From Flavobacterium gyeonganense (GTDB lineage Bacteria > Bacteroidota > Bacteroidia > Flavobacteriales > Flavobacteriaceae): DNA of 64,000 bases. Position 1 is the first letter of the stretch. Each line of letters opens with the position of its first letter. A program made the translations under genes and the position numbers. Under the pieces are notes generated by a model. It ran no database searches. It was not told the origin of the DNA and saw only the letters and a program-made list of their open reading frames with translations. This document shows positions 8,821 to 18,613 of the stretch, piece after piece. The stretch is taken from positions 2,604,001 through 2,668,000 of the forward strand of contig NZ_CP121112.1 of NCBI RefSeq assembly GCF_029625295.1, read 5' to 3'.

Positions 8821-10347
8821 TTAATGTTTAAAATGACGTGTTCCTGTAAATACCATTGCAAGATTATTTTCGTTGCAATAATTTATGCTTAATTCGTCTT
8901 TTATTGAACCTCCTGGCTGAATTACAGCAGTTATTCCTGCTTTTTTAGCTAATTCTACACAGTCAGGAAATGGGAAAAAGGCATCACTTGCCATTGAAGC
9001 ACCATTTAAATCAAATCCGAAAGCTTTTGCTTTATCAACTGCCTGAATCAAAGCGTCAACTCTTGAAGTCTGACCTGTACCAGATGAAATCAATGTTCCG
9101 TTTTTAGCAAATACAATTGTGTTTGATTTTGTATTCTTGCAGATTTTAGAAGCAAAGATCAAATCTTCGATCTCCTGAGCAGTAGGTTCTGTAATTGTAA
9201 CGGTTTTTAAATGCTCTTTATTATCCGTAATATTATTTCTGTCCTGAATTAACAATCCGTTAAGACAAGTTCTTACTTGACGAGATGGTAATTCAACTTC
9301 ATTTTGAACTAAAATAATTCTGTTTTTCTTTTCTTGTAAAACGGCAATTGCCTCGTTATCATAAGCTGGAGCAATTACAACTTCGCAAAATAATTTATTG
9401 ATTTCCTGAGCAGTTGCTAAATCAATTTTAACGTTTGAAATTAAAACTCCTCCAAAAGCAGAAGTCGGGTCGCAGGCCAAAGCTGCTAAATAAGCCTCGC
9501 TGATTGTTTTTCTTGAAGCCAATCCACAGGCATTGTTGTGTTTCAAGATTGCAAATGTTGGTCCGTCAGTTTTAAATTCAGCAATTAAATTTACTGCAGC
9601 ATCAACATCTAGTAAGTTGTTGTATGATAATTCTTTTCCGTGAACTTTTTTGAACATAGCATCAAAATCTCCGAAGAAGAATCCTTTTTGGTGAGGGTTT
9701 TCACCATATCTTAAAACTTGACCGTTTGCAATGCTTTCTTTGTAAATAGTCTCATCTGTGTTGAAATAATTAAAAATAGCTCCGTCATAGTGAGAAGAAA
9801 TATGGAATGCTTTTGTAGCAAACAATCTTCTGTTTTCTAGCGTTGTAGAACCATTTTGTTCAGTAATTAAATCTAAAAGCAAACTGTATTCGTTAACAGA
9901 AGCAACAATTACAGTGTCTTTAAAGTTTTTAGCACCAGCACGAATTAATGAAATTCCGCCAATGTCAATTTTTTCAATAATATCTTGTTCGCTTGCGCCA
10001 GAAGCAACTGTTTTTTCAAAAGGATATAAATCAACAATCACTAAATCGATCTGCGGAATATCAAATTCCTTCATTTGCTGCACATCACTTTCATTGTCTT
10101 GACGATTCAAGATTCCGCCAAAAATTTTTGGGTGCAACGTTTTTACTCTTCCACCAAGAATTTCAGGGAAAGAAGTAATGTCTTCAACAGGAACTACTGG
10201 AATTCCAAGGTTTTTGATGAAATCTTCTGTTCCTCCAGTCGAATAAAGTGTTACATTTTGTTCGTGTAATTTTCGAACAATTGGCTCTAATCCATCTTTC
10301 GAAAAAACAGATATTAATGCTGATTGTATTTTTTTAGTCGTGCTCAT
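8821..10347 (-). CDS. purH: Bifunctional phosphoribosylaminoimidazolecarboxamide formyltransferase / IMP cyclohydrolase
   Basis: A 508-residue protein performing the last two steps of IMP synthesis. The N-terminal MGS-like cyclohydrolase domain includes STGGTEDFIK and GGRVKTLHPKIFGGIL. The C-terminal AICAR transformylase domain has LKHNNACGLASR, the counterpart of the KHxNPCG active-site motif, and ends TGTRHFKH, as is usual. ATG 10347 (MSTTKK) is preferred: an in-frame TTG at 10374 would lie at or before the predicted transcription start. Confidence 0.97.
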   Translation of the reverse strand: MSTTKKIQSALISVFSKDGLEPIVRKLHEQNVTLYSTGGTEDFIKNLGIPVVPVEDITSFPEILGGRVKTLHPKIFGGILNRQDNESDVQQMKEFDIPQIDLVIVDLYPFEKTVASGASEQDIIEKIDIGGISLIRAGAKNFKDTVIVASVNEYSLLLDLITEQNGSTTLENRRLFATKAFHISSHYDGAIFNYFNTDETIYKESIANGQVLRYGENPHQKGFFFGDFDAMFKKVHGKELSYNNLLDVDAAVNLIAEFKTDGPTFAILKHNNACGLASRKTISEAYLAALACDPTSAFGGVLISNVKIDLATAQEINKLFCEVVIAPAYDNEAIAVLQEKKNRIILVQNEVELPSRQVRTCLNGLLIQDRNNITDNKEHLKTVTITEPTAQEIEDLIFASKICKNTKSNTIVFAKNGTLISSGTGQTSRVDALIQAVDKAKAFGFDLNGASMASDAFFPFPDCVELAKKAGITAVIQPGGSIKDELSINYCNENNLAMVFTGTRHFKH

Positions 10348-10371
10348 TGTGTAGTTATAATTTTCAGACTG

Positions 10372-10379
10372 CAAAAGTA
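10372..10379 (-). promoter_or_regulatory. purH promoter (-7 element)
   Basis: The minus strand reads TACTTTTG, a full TAnnTTTG match, 25 bases ahead of the purH ATG. No good -33 TTG is seen. Confidence 0.5.
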
Positions 10380-10511
10380 GTTTTTTTTGATTATATATTT
10401 AAAGGAATTCTTGTAACATTATATTAAAAAAATCTACTGATGAGTTAGTTACCTTTTATTAGGTTTTTGATTTAAATTTATTGAATTTTACTTTATCGAA
10501 AAAACGAACAT

Positions 10512-11759
10512 ATGCTACTTTATCTTAGGTTATTAAAAGAAAGTCTGAGCTTTGCCATTAATGCTTTACGAAATAATAAATTGCGAACATTATTATCACT
10601 GCTAGGTGTGACTATTGGTATTTTTTCGATTATTGCTGTACTTGCCGCTGTTGATTCACTCGATCGGAAAATTTCAAAAGATCTGAGCAGCTTAGATAAA
10701 AATACAATTTATTTAATGAAATATAATTTTGGGCCATCTGAAATTCCACAATGGAAGAGAGAGCAGTTTCCAAATGTAAAATATGATGAATATATTGCCC
10801 TGAAAAATTCCCTAAATAATACCGATCAGGTAGGCTACCAGTTATTCGTTAATCGTGAAACTTTAAAATATGATTCGAAAACCGTTGCCGACGTAAATAT
10901 GATTCCTTCTTCTTTCGAAATGGTTGATATTGACGGATTGAGTTTTGACAAAGGAAGATTTTATAATGAATCCGAATCGAATTCAGGAACTCCCGTAATT
11001 GTTTTAGGTTATGATATTGCCAACGGGCTTTTTGGAGAAAGCGATCCTATTGGAAAAAATATTCGTCTATACGGACAGCGTTTTACGGTTATCGGAGTAA
11101 TGACAAAACAAGGGGCAGGGTTTTTTGGAGACAGTAATGATACTTCTGTGTATTTTCCTGCTAATTTCCTGCGTAGAATGTACGGCGACAGCGATTCGAT
11201 GACACCAGTAATTGTTTTAAAACCGGTAAAAGGTGTCGATATGGATGCTTATAAAGCAGAAGTTGCTCAAAAACTAAGAGCAATTCGCGGAATGAAAGCA
11301 GGGGAGATGGATAATTTCTTTATAAATGTACTTTCCGGATTTACCGATTTTATTGATGGAATTTTGGGTCAGATGAATGTTGTAGGGTGGATTATCAGCG
11401 GGTTTTCTCTTTTAGTTGGAGGTTTCGGAATTGCTAATATTATGTTCGTATCCGTAAAAGAAAGAACCAATTTAATAGGAATTCAGAAATCGCTGGGAGC
11501 TAAAAACCGATTCATATTATTTCAGTTTTTATTCGAGGCCATAATTCTTTCTGTGATCGGTGGGATTATTGGTTTACTGATGGTTTGGGGAATTGCGTTT
11601 GTTTTAACAAAAGCACTTGATTTTGAATTTGTTTTAAGTTTTGGAAATATAATGTTAGGAACAACTTTAGCGGCTCTTATTGGATTAATTTCTGGAATAT
11701 TGCCGGCTATTTCAGCTGCAAATCTTGATCCTGTTGAGGCAATTAGAACGGGAATGTAG
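10512..11759 (+). CDS. ABC transporter permease, MacB/FtsX type
   Basis: A 415-residue protein with the MacB architecture: an N-terminal membrane segment (LRTLLSLLGVTIGIFSIIAVLAAV), a large periplasmic MacB_PCD domain (about residues 50-270) and three C-terminal membrane segments of the FtsX core. The typical motif SVKERTNLIGIQKSLGAK is present near residue 315, and the protein ends DPVEAIRTGM, the usual C-terminus. Such permeases pair with a LolD/MacB-like ATPase to move lipids, peptides or lipoproteins in the envelope; no ATPase gene is adjacent here, so the substrate is unknown. Confidence 0.9.
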   Translation: MLLYLRLLKESLSFAINALRNNKLRTLLSLLGVTIGIFSIIAVLAAVDSLDRKISKDLSSLDKNTIYLMKYNFGPSEIPQWKREQFPNVKYDEYIALKNSLNNTDQVGYQLFVNRETLKYDSKTVADVNMIPSSFEMVDIDGLSFDKGRFYNESESNSGTPVIVLGYDIANGLFGESDPIGKNIRLYGQRFTVIGVMTKQGAGFFGDSNDTSVYFPANFLRRMYGDSDSMTPVIVLKPVKGVDMDAYKAEVAQKLRAIRGMKAGEMDNFFINVLSGFTDFIDGILGQMNVVGWIISGFSLLVGGFGIANIMFVSVKERTNLIGIQKSLGAKNRFILFQFLFEAIILSVIGGIIGLLMVWGIAFVLTKALDFEFVLSFGNIMLGTTLAALIGLISGILPAISAANLDPVEAIRTGM

Positions 11760-11808
11760 TTTTTTAAGGTTTCGTTTTAATTCGAATTAGTGGTTTGACA
11801 AATTTAAC

Positions 11809-12396
11809 TTACTCAGGGAATTTAATTTTTGTTTTATCCCATTTAATATCATCTGAAGAATAATAAGATTCATCATTTCTCTTATATTTCAAAACAGTAT
11901 CTTCTTCTTGGGTTGTTCTTCTTACAATACAGAAATCACGATCTCTGATAAAATACTTCAAAGATTTACGTAAATCAAAGAATATCTTCGATGTCAATGT
12001 GTCAGATTGTGATGCGATAAAAGTTGCATTTCGAAAGTTATCTTTATAATTCAATTTTATAAATTCATAAAGGTTTTTATTTGAAATTTCAATTAAATCT
12101 TTTGGTTGTAAATTTATAAAATAAGGAATAGTGTCTGCATTTGGTGTTCCGCATATAAATCCTATTCCTTTATTTTGAAAGTAGTATGCTGTAGAATCAG
12201 TGTTTATAATAAAGGTATTTGTTCCATAGACTAGCCAGCCGGGAATAGGAGTGCTTGGAGGAATGGTATCGTTGCCGGTGATTTTTCTCTTACTTTCCTT
12301 AGAAATTATATAAGGAATATTTTCTTTTTTATTTTCTTTCATGTTACAATTCGAAAGAAATATACAAATAACGAAACCAATAAAAATTTTAGCCAT
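11809..12396 (-). CDS. Hypothetical lipoprotein
   Basis: A 195-residue protein with a lipoprotein signal peptide: MAKIFIGFVICIFLSNC, lipobox LSNC, acylated Cys at residue 17. I recognise no domain. The mature part has many aromatic and charged residues and a WLVYGTNTF segment. It is convergent with the ABC permease and separated from accD by a terminator, so it is probably transcribed alone. It appears to be an envelope protein of unknown role. Confidence 0.6.
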   Translation of the reverse strand: MAKIFIGFVICIFLSNCNMKENKKENIPYIISKESKRKITGNDTIPPSTPIPGWLVYGTNTFIINTDSTAYYFQNKGIGFICGTPNADTIPYFINLQPKDLIEISNKNLYEFIKLNYKDNFRNATFIASQSDTLTSKIFFDLRKSLKYFIRDRDFCIVRRTTQEEDTVLKYKRNDESYYSSDDIKWDKTKIKFPE

Positions 12397-12427
12397 GAAA
12401 ATAAGATTTAAAATTAAATATATAAAA

Positions 12428-12460
12428 AAATCTCACCTGCAATGAAGCGGATGAGATTTT
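12428..12460 (-). terminator. Terminator after accD
   Basis: An eight-base-pair stem AAATCTCA/TGAGATTT (12428-12435 with 12452-12459). Read on the minus strand, it is followed by a run of U residues. It ends the accD transcript. Confidence 0.75.
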
Positions 12461-12483
12461 AATATTTTTAGAAGTTTTAAAAA

Positions 12484-13341
12484 CTATTTTCTAATATCAT
12501 TGTTCTGAATCAAATCAATATATAAATTGATCTTATCTTTCAATTCTTTTCTAGGCGTGATAAAGTCAAGGAAACCGTGCTCTAAAAGAAACTCAGCAGT
12601 CTGGAAACCTTCCGGCAAATCTTTTCCTGTAGTATCACGTACAACACGCGGACCAGCAAAACCAATCAAAGCGCCAGGCTCAGAAATGTTGATGTCTCCC
12701 AGCATAGCATATGATGCGGTTGTTCCTCCTGTAGTTGGGTCTGTACATAAAGAAATGTATGGTAAGCCAGCTTCGGCAAGCTGAGCTAATTTTACAGATG
12801 TTTTAGCCAATTGCATTAAGGAATAAGCTGCTTCCATCATACGGGCCCCACCAGACTTGGAAATCATTACAAAAGGTAATTTGTTTTTGATCGCGTGATC
12901 AATACCTCTTGCGATTTTTTCACCTACAACGGCTCCCATAGATCCGCCAATAAAGGCAAAATCCATACAGCAGATTACAAGTTCTCTTCCTTTAGATTTT
13001 CCTACTCCAGTACGAACAGCGTCTTTAAGGTGTGTTTTTTCCATTACATCTTTCAGTCTCTCGGCATATTTTTTTGTATCCACAAAATGCAGAGGATCTT
13101 TTGATGTCATGTTTTTATCTAACTCAACAAATTCGTTGTTGTCGAATAAAATTTCAAAATAGGTTGCGCTTCCAATTCGAACGTGAAAATCATCTTCAGG
13201 GCTTACGAATAAGTTTCTCGCTAATTCGTCTGCATCAATAATTTTTCCGGTAGGAGATTTGTACCACAATCCTTTCGGAACGTCCATCTTATCTTCTGTA
13301 GCAGTCGTAATCCCTTTTTCCTGTCTTTTAAACCAAGCCAT
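12484..13341 (-). CDS. accD: Acetyl-CoA carboxylase carboxyltransferase subunit beta
   Basis: A 285-residue crotonase-fold subunit that transfers carboxyl from biotin to acetyl-CoA, the first step of fatty-acid synthesis. Core motifs are [42 protein letters not shown] and IGFAGPRVV. The usual N-terminal zinc ribbon (two CPxCG knuckles) is not there: the aligned stretch reads [18 protein letters not shown] followed by VSPEDDFH, with no cysteine at the ligand positions. The fold of that part seems kept without zinc. accA is not in the window. Confidence 0.95.
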   Translation of the reverse strand: MAWFKRQEKGITTATEDKMDVPKGLWYKSPTGKIIDADELARNLFVSPEDDFHVRIGSATYFEILFDNNEFVELDKNMTSKDPLHFVDTKKYAERLKDVMEKTHLKDAVRTGVGKSKGRELVICCMDFAFIGGSMGAVVGEKIARGIDHAIKNKLPFVMISKSGGARMMEAAYSLMQLAKTSVKLAQLAEAGLPYISLCTDPTTGGTTASYAMLGDINISEPGALIGFAGPRVVRDTTGKDLPEGFQTAEFLLEHGFLDFITPRKELKDKINLYIDLIQNNDIRK

Positions 13342-13349
13342 ATTGAATG

Positions 13350-13425
13350 TTTTATTTGTTTGAGGTTTGAGGTTTCAAGTTGCGAAACCTGAATCCTGAA
13401 ACTTTAAACTTGAAACTTTTTTATT
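13350..13425. repeat. Degenerate intergenic repeat between accD and fbaA
   Basis: This gap contains alternating near-copies of TTTCAAGTT and its complement AACTTGAAA (for example GGTTTCAAGTTGCGAAACC, then AAACTTGAAAC). A similar string occurs in the etfA-etfB gap near 23990. I see no gene here. Confidence 0.45.
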
Positions 13426-14491
13426 ATAGTGTATTCACGTTATTCAAATCTGCAAAAGCTTGCTCCAATCTTGCGTTGAATGTTACTTCACTTTCACGAA
13501 CCCATCTTCTTGGGTCATAATATTTTTTGTTTGGAGCATCCGGACCTTCTGGGTTACCAATTTGAGATTTCAAATAGTCAAGGTTTTTAACCATATAATC
13601 ACGGATTCCTTCAGTATATGCAAATTGTAAATCGGTATCAATATTCATTTTGATCACTCCGTAGCTGATTCCTTCTCTGATTTCTTCAAGTGTAGAACCA
13701 GAACCTCCGTGGAAAACGAAATCTACAGGGTTATGACCTGTATTGAATTTCTTTTGAACGAAATCCTGAGAATTTTTTAAGATTTTTGGAGTCAATTTTA
13801 CGTTTCCTGGTTTGTAAACACCGTGAACGTTTCCAAAAGCAGCAGCAATTGTAAATTTAGGGCTTACTTTAGATAATTCTTCGTAAGCATAAGCTACTTC
13901 TTCTGGCTGAGTATATAATTTTGAACTGTCAACATCAGAATTGTCAACACCATCTTCTTCACCACCTGTAATACCAAGTTCGATTTCTAATGTCATTCCC
14001 ATTTTGCTCATTCTTGCCAGGTACTCTTTGCAGATTTCAATGTTTTCTTCGATTGGCTCCTCAGACAAATCGATCATGTGAGAACTGAATAATGGTTTTC
14101 CTGTTTCTGCAAAATGTTTTTCAGAGGCATCTAACAAACCATCAATCCAAGGCAATAATTTTTTTGCGCAGTGGTCAGTATGTAAAATTACAGTTGCACC
14201 GTAAGCTTCTGCTAAAGTATGAATGTGTTTTGCTCCTGCAATACCACCTGCGATTGCCGCTTTTTCACCTGCATTCGATAATCCTTTTCCAGCGTTGAAT
14301 TGTGCTCCTCCATTAGAAAATTGAATGATAACCGGAGCATTAAGTTTTGCTGCAGTTTCAAGAACGCCATTAATTGTACTTGATCCGGTTACGTTTACTG
14401 CCGGAAGTGCAAATCCTTTTTCTTTTGCATAATTAAAGATTTCCTGTACTTGATCTCCTGTAGCTACTCCTGGTTTAATATTGTGTGCCAT
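13424..14491 (-). CDS. fbaA: Class II fructose-bisphosphate aldolase
   Basis: A 355-residue enzyme cleaving fructose-1,6-bisphosphate in glycolysis and running the reverse in gluconeogenesis. Zinc-binding and catalytic motifs: ILHTDHCAKK (Asp-His pair), ELGITGGEEDGVDN, GNVHGVYKPG and FVFHGGSGS. Length and the GGEEDGVDN loop indicate the type A subgroup, as in E. coli FbaA. A good TAnnTTTG element lies 38 bases upstream. Confidence 0.96.
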   Translation of the reverse strand: MAHNIKPGVATGDQVQEIFNYAKEKGFALPAVNVTGSSTINGVLETAAKLNAPVIIQFSNGGAQFNAGKGLSNAGEKAAIAGGIAGAKHIHTLAEAYGATVILHTDHCAKKLLPWIDGLLDASEKHFAETGKPLFSSHMIDLSEEPIEENIEICKEYLARMSKMGMTLEIELGITGGEEDGVDNSDVDSSKLYTQPEEVAYAYEELSKVSPKFTIAAAFGNVHGVYKPGNVKLTPKILKNSQDFVQKKFNTGHNPVDFVFHGGSGSTLEEIREGISYGVIKMNIDTDLQFAYTEGIRDYMVKNLDYLKSQIGNPEGPDAPNKKYYDPRRWVRESEVTFNARLEQAFADLNNVNTL

Positions 14492-14528
14492 TGTAATTTT
14501 TTTTAGTTGTTTTTAGGTTTTTAGGTTG

Positions 14529-14536
14529 CAAAAATA
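14529..14536 (-). promoter_or_regulatory. Probable fbaA promoter (-7 element)
   Basis: The minus strand reads TATTTTTG, a full TAnnTTTG match, 38 bases before the fbaA ATG and just after the tamL stop. Confidence 0.45.
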
Positions 14537-14550
14537 AGAATTAATTAGCA

Positions 14551-17124
14551 TTAGAACGGATAATTTATCCCAAAATTTAAAACTGAATGCCCAAAATTGT
14601 ATTCTCTGAACCAACGTTTGCCCGGTTCATGCGCCGGATTATAAGTCTTAAAGCCTAAATCTAAACGAATAACAAAAAAGCTTAAATCATATCGCAAACC
14701 AAATCCGCTTCCTAAAGCAATTTCTTCGAAATCGTTTAAGCCAGAGAATTTTGCCTTTTCATCAGTTACATTATCGAGTACATTCCAGATATTTCCGGCG
14801 TCAGCAAAGATTGCACCTTTAACATCTCCGAAGATTTTGAATCGAAATTCCCCACTTAGGGCGAGTTTCATATTGGCTTCATTAAAGTCATTTACTGCAT
14901 TTGTACTTCCCGGACCTAACGCATAAGGCTGCCAGGCTCGATTGTCATTTGATCCTCCGGAATAATAACTTCGTGAAAAAGGAATATAATCTGAGTTTCC
15001 AAAAGGAATTGCAATACCAAAAAAGCTTCGGACAGCCAGTACTTTTTCTTTGCCAAAATCCCAGTGTTTAATATAATCAAATTCGGTTTTAATATATTCT
15101 GAATATTCCAGATTAAATATTTCGTAATTGCCTCTTGAATTTTTAGGAAGACTTGTTACGCCTGAAATGGCAGATAATAAAGTTCCTGCTGATTCTATTT
15201 TAGTTTTAAACTGATAAAAAGTATTATCTGCCAAATCTTTTTTGGTTGTTTTGGTAAATGTATAACTAGTGGCTAAAATAAAGTCATTTTCAGTCAGACG
15301 TACCCTTCTTTCTTCTATACCCTGTACATCTTTGTATTTTGAATCCGATGCTGTCAATGCTGTTCTGTTATTTATAACATCATTAGTAAAATCAGAGGCT
15401 CCTTTAGGTATAGTCAGGTTTTTATTGGCTTGTTCTTCTGGTGTATCTCCCCAGTTGTTGTTATTAACATTGTAATCTTTTCCAATACTATTCAATTCAT
15501 CATAAGAAGAAGTATATACTTTAAAATAATTATCCGGATTCAGATTACGGACATATTGTGCGTTTAGTAAATCTAATTTTGCTGAATTGTATCTTTTTGG
15601 AGACCAAAGGTAAGACAGGCCGCCTGTGAAGTTTTCTTTGTCTAGTCCAATGTTTCTTTGTTTAGAAAAACCGGCGGAAATTGACGTGGACGGGATCATG
15701 CTTTTCGGAATAATTTTTTCTGTTCCAAAAGGCATTAAGATTCTTGGGAAATTAAGTTTCATGTCAACTCCATATTCCGAAACATTAAAGAAATTATTAT
15801 TAGGATTGGCCATGTCTTTTGATGAGCCTATGTTTACACGAGCAGAAATTTCTAAGGTTTCAGCCCTGTTAAATACATTTCGAATCGTTTCTGAAACACT
15901 TGCTCCAATTCCAAAATCCTGAATATTGGAATGTGTTAAATCTAAGCTTGCGCCAAAGCTGTATTTTTTTCTTGGTGTCAGATACACTTTTGCAATTAAA
16001 GATTGTGCTGTCGAATCTCGTTTATCAACTTCATATTGTATTGATGGGTAATTGAAAATTTTCAGATTGTTTAAGTAGCGGGAGGAAAGAGTAGTCCTAA
16101 AATCGGCATAAGTACCTCCTTTTGTAATAAAAATAGCATCTGTAATTGCGCGGGGTTTGTATTTTAATTTGTCATAGCTATACAAATTAAAGTTGTTGTA
16201 AGTGGTGCTGTCCTTAATTTGGCTTTTTGCCCGTGCAGGAGAATAATCAGTATAAATATTTACATCACTTATTTTATACAGTTTAAAAGGTTCTGTCCTG
16301 CTGGAATCTTTTTCCTGAATACTGTTGTCTTTGATGATTAAATTTATGTCCGCCTTATTTTTTTTGCCAATGGTATCAACATCAAAAGTGACATATGTAG
16401 GCTGGAAATAGTAGGCTCCGTGATTTCTAAAATAGGTAGTAATTCGATTTTTTTCTTCTTCAAAATCGCTGGTTTTGAATTGGTTACCTGATTTTAAAAA
16501 TGAAGGCTCCGGGTTTGTTTTATATAATGAATCCAAAGCAGGTGTGCTTATGTTTTGTCTAATAGAATCCAAAGTAAAAACATTTCCGGTTGTAATATTG
16601 TAGTTGATTTTTGCTTTTTTATAGCCTACCGTGTCAATGTTGTAATTCATGGCTACATTAAAATAGCCATTGTTAAAATAATAGGATTTTAAACGAACTA
16701 ATGTTTTTTTGGTTTTTGAAGTATCAATTATAACAGGAGGCTCACCAGTTCTTTTTAAGAATTCATGAATTCCTTTGTATAAAAAAGACTGTCCAAGACG
16801 GTCTACTTGTTTAGCAGATAATATTTTAGATTGGCGCTCATATTTTCCGGGATTATTTTTAAATTTTGCCTGATAACTAGAATCAGGATTTAATTTTGCC
16901 AGATTATATAAATTTAAACGCAGACGAAATCCTAATAAGTTACTGTTTGGTTTCTGATACATCTGATCTGAAGCAGTTTCATCATTAGTAGATTTTCCGT
17001 TTACAATAATATCATTTTTTATAAGTAAATTTTTTCCGTCCGGAACTCGTTTCACTGCATTACAAGCACAAATAAGTATTGCTATTAGAATAAATGCTGT
17101 TATTTTTGTAAAAATCTTTTTCAA
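14551..17124 (-). CDS. tamL: BamA/TamA family outer membrane lipoprotein (TamL type)
   Basis: An 857-residue outer-membrane protein. It starts with a lipoprotein signal ending in ILICAC (acylated Cys near residue 20), then CNAVKRVPDGKNLL, the usual opening of Bacteroidota TamL. POTRA-like repeats fill about residues 30-400, and a 16-strand BamA-type barrel fills the rest. It ends in the aromatic signature GINYPF. TamL is the lipidated partner proposed for TamB in envelope biogenesis. tamB is not adjacent here. It is divergent from the rRNA methylase gene with a 39-base gap. Confidence 0.88.
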   Translation of the reverse strand: MKKIFTKITAFILIAILICACNAVKRVPDGKNLLIKNDIIVNGKSTNDETASDQMYQKPNSNLLGFRLRLNLYNLAKLNPDSSYQAKFKNNPGKYERQSKILSAKQVDRLGQSFLYKGIHEFLKRTGEPPVIIDTSKTKKTLVRLKSYYFNNGYFNVAMNYNIDTVGYKKAKINYNITTGNVFTLDSIRQNISTPALDSLYKTNPEPSFLKSGNQFKTSDFEEEKNRITTYFRNHGAYYFQPTYVTFDVDTIGKKNKADINLIIKDNSIQEKDSSRTEPFKLYKISDVNIYTDYSPARAKSQIKDSTTYNNFNLYSYDKLKYKPRAITDAIFITKGGTYADFRTTLSSRYLNNLKIFNYPSIQYEVDKRDSTAQSLIAKVYLTPRKKYSFGASLDLTHSNIQDFGIGASVSETIRNVFNRAETLEISARVNIGSSKDMANPNNNFFNVSEYGVDMKLNFPRILMPFGTEKIIPKSMIPSTSISAGFSKQRNIGLDKENFTGGLSYLWSPKRYNSAKLDLLNAQYVRNLNPDNYFKVYTSSYDELNSIGKDYNVNNNNWGDTPEEQANKNLTIPKGASDFTNDVINNRTALTASDSKYKDVQGIEERRVRLTENDFILATSYTFTKTTKKDLADNTFYQFKTKIESAGTLLSAISGVTSLPKNSRGNYEIFNLEYSEYIKTEFDYIKHWDFGKEKVLAVRSFFGIAIPFGNSDYIPFSRSYYSGGSNDNRAWQPYALGPGSTNAVNDFNEANMKLALSGEFRFKIFGDVKGAIFADAGNIWNVLDNVTDEKAKFSGLNDFEEIALGSGFGLRYDLSFFVIRLDLGFKTYNPAHEPGKRWFREYNFGHSVLNFGINYPF

Positions 17125-17144
17125 GTGTTTTTAAATATTTAATT

Positions 17145-17152
17145 CAAAAGTA
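17145..17152 (-). promoter_or_regulatory. Probable tamL promoter (-7 element)
   Basis: The minus strand reads TACTTTTG, a full TAnnTTTG match, 20 bases before the tamL ATG in the short divergent gap. Its upstream part would overlap the start of the methylase gene. Confidence 0.4.
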
Positions 17153-17163
17153 CATTATATTTT

Positions 17164-17892
17164 ATGATTAGTAAAAACCAAATAAAACTTATAACAGGTT
17201 TACATCAAAAAAAGCAACGTTTTGCTAATCAATTATTCTTTGCTGAAGGAATAAAGGTAATTCAGGAATTATTACAGTCCAATTTTGAATTAGAGTATTT
17301 ATTCACAACACAAAATGATTTTGAAACGGTTGGGACTTCAAAATGTATTCCTGTTACTGAACAGGAACTTAAAAAAATAAGTGCTTTATCAACTCCAAAT
17401 ACATGTCTGGCAGTATTCAAGATTCCTGCCGGAAATACAATAATCGACTCGGGCTTGATTTTAGCTTTAGATGATATTCGGGATCCGGGAAATTTAGGAA
17501 CCATTTTAAGGCTTTGCGATTGGTTTGGAATTCAACAAATTATTTGCTCAAAAGAAACTGTCGATATCTACAATCCAAAGGTAGTGCAGGCCACAATGGG
17601 ATCTATTGCCAGAGTAAATGTAAATTATGTTGATTTGAAATCTTTTATAACAAACGCAAAATTGCCTGTATTTGGAACTTTTATGAATGGCGAAAATATT
17701 TATCAATCCGTTCTGCCTCAAAATGGAATCATTATTATGGGTAATGAAGCCAATGGTATTTCAGCAGAAATCGAAAAAACAGTAACAAGCCGACTCACAA
17801 TTCCCAGATTTGGTAAACTACAAAAAACCGAAAGTTTAAATGTAGCCACCGCTACTGCTATTGTTCTTAGTGAGTTTAAACGAAATAGTTAG
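17164..17892 (+). CDS. TrmH/SpoU family RNA 2'-O-methyltransferase
   Basis: A 242-residue SPOUT-class methyltransferase. An N-terminal substrate-binding region (KKQRFANQLFFAEGIKVIQE) precedes the trefoil-knot domain with three motifs: LALDDIRDPGNLGTILR, IIIMGNEANGIS and IPRFGKLQKTESLNVATATAI. These enzymes methylate ribose 2'-OH in rRNA or tRNA with SAM; the RNA site cannot be told from sequence. Confidence 0.92.
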   Translation: MISKNQIKLITGLHQKKQRFANQLFFAEGIKVIQELLQSNFELEYLFTTQNDFETVGTSKCIPVTEQELKKISALSTPNTCLAVFKIPAGNTIIDSGLILALDDIRDPGNLGTILRLCDWFGIQQIICSKETVDIYNPKVVQATMGSIARVNVNYVDLKSFITNAKLPVFGTFMNGENIYQSVLPQNGIIIMGNEANGISAEIEKTVTSRLTIPRFGKLQKTESLNVATATAIVLSEFKRNS

Positions 17893-17901
17893 GCTTTTGT
17901 T

Positions 17902-18612
17902 TTAATGAAAAGTAAAATTTATTAAAATTGCTCTTGATTTCATCGAATCTATGTTGTCTGTCCATGGACTCGGCTGACCAGGATTATCACGAACTAATTC
18001 ATCTGTTATTCCAAACATACCTCTGATGGAGGGAGAAAAAATAAAATATTCAGAAAAAATATCGATGCCAAAACCAATTTCATAAGCAGAACTCCATGAT
18101 TTAGTTCTAAATGTGCCCTCAAAGTTATCGTCTTTTGACTTTGAATTGCTGGATAAATTTAGAGTGGTAGAAAGTCCTCCTGTTAAATAAGGACGGATAT
18201 TTCCTGTACGTAATGCCGAAAATTTTAATAGTAACGGAAAATGAATATATGTGCTATTCACCTCTCTTAAATAATCACTTTCTGAATTTCCTACTCCCGA
18301 AAAATGCAAATCTCGTTTTGTGTAGTATAAACCCGGTTCAAAACGCAAATTTACATATTCCTGTAGTCTTAAATCTGCAACAACCCCAACATTAAATCCT
18401 GTTGTTTTCTTTACCTGGATATCTTCTGTGACTTCTTTGTAATCAAATTTAAAATCAAAGCTGTTAAAGCCTAAATAATAACCAAAGTATAAACGTTGTT
18501 TCTGCCAGTTTTCCAGATTAATAATAGGATCTTTGCTAAACATGCTTTTAGCAAATTGTGAATATCCCTGTGCCGATAATGCTAATAAAATTAAGACTAC
18601 TGTTTTTTTCAT
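17902..18612 (-). CDS. porT: PorT family protein (type IX secretion system)
   Basis: A 236-residue outer-membrane beta-barrel protein with signal peptide MKKTVVLILLALSAQGYSQ. The mature start FAKSMFSKDPIINLENWQKQ, the RLYFGYYLGFN strand and the C-terminal NFTFH are typical of PorT/SprT, a component needed for T9SS function and gliding in Flavobacterium. I chose the ATG at 18612; the frame is open further upstream but that part overlaps ubiE. The ATG lies one base past the ubiE stop, so the two genes are coupled, an arrangement known in Flavobacteriia. Confidence 0.85.
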   Translation of the reverse strand: MKKTVVLILLALSAQGYSQFAKSMFSKDPIINLENWQKQRLYFGYYLGFNSFDFKFDYKEVTEDIQVKKTTGFNVGVVADLRLQEYVNLRFEPGLYYTKRDLHFSGVGNSESDYLREVNSTYIHFPLLLKFSALRTGNIRPYLTGGLSTTLNLSSNSKSKDDNFEGTFRTKSWSSAYEIGFGIDIFSEYFIFSPSIRGMFGITDELVRDNPGQPSPWTDNIDSMKSRAILINFTFH

Positions 18613-18613
18613 A

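Noticed and set aside
10348..10374. N-terminal extension of PurH from TTG 10374
   Set aside because: It would start at the predicted -7 promoter element; ATG 10347 gives the family N-terminus.
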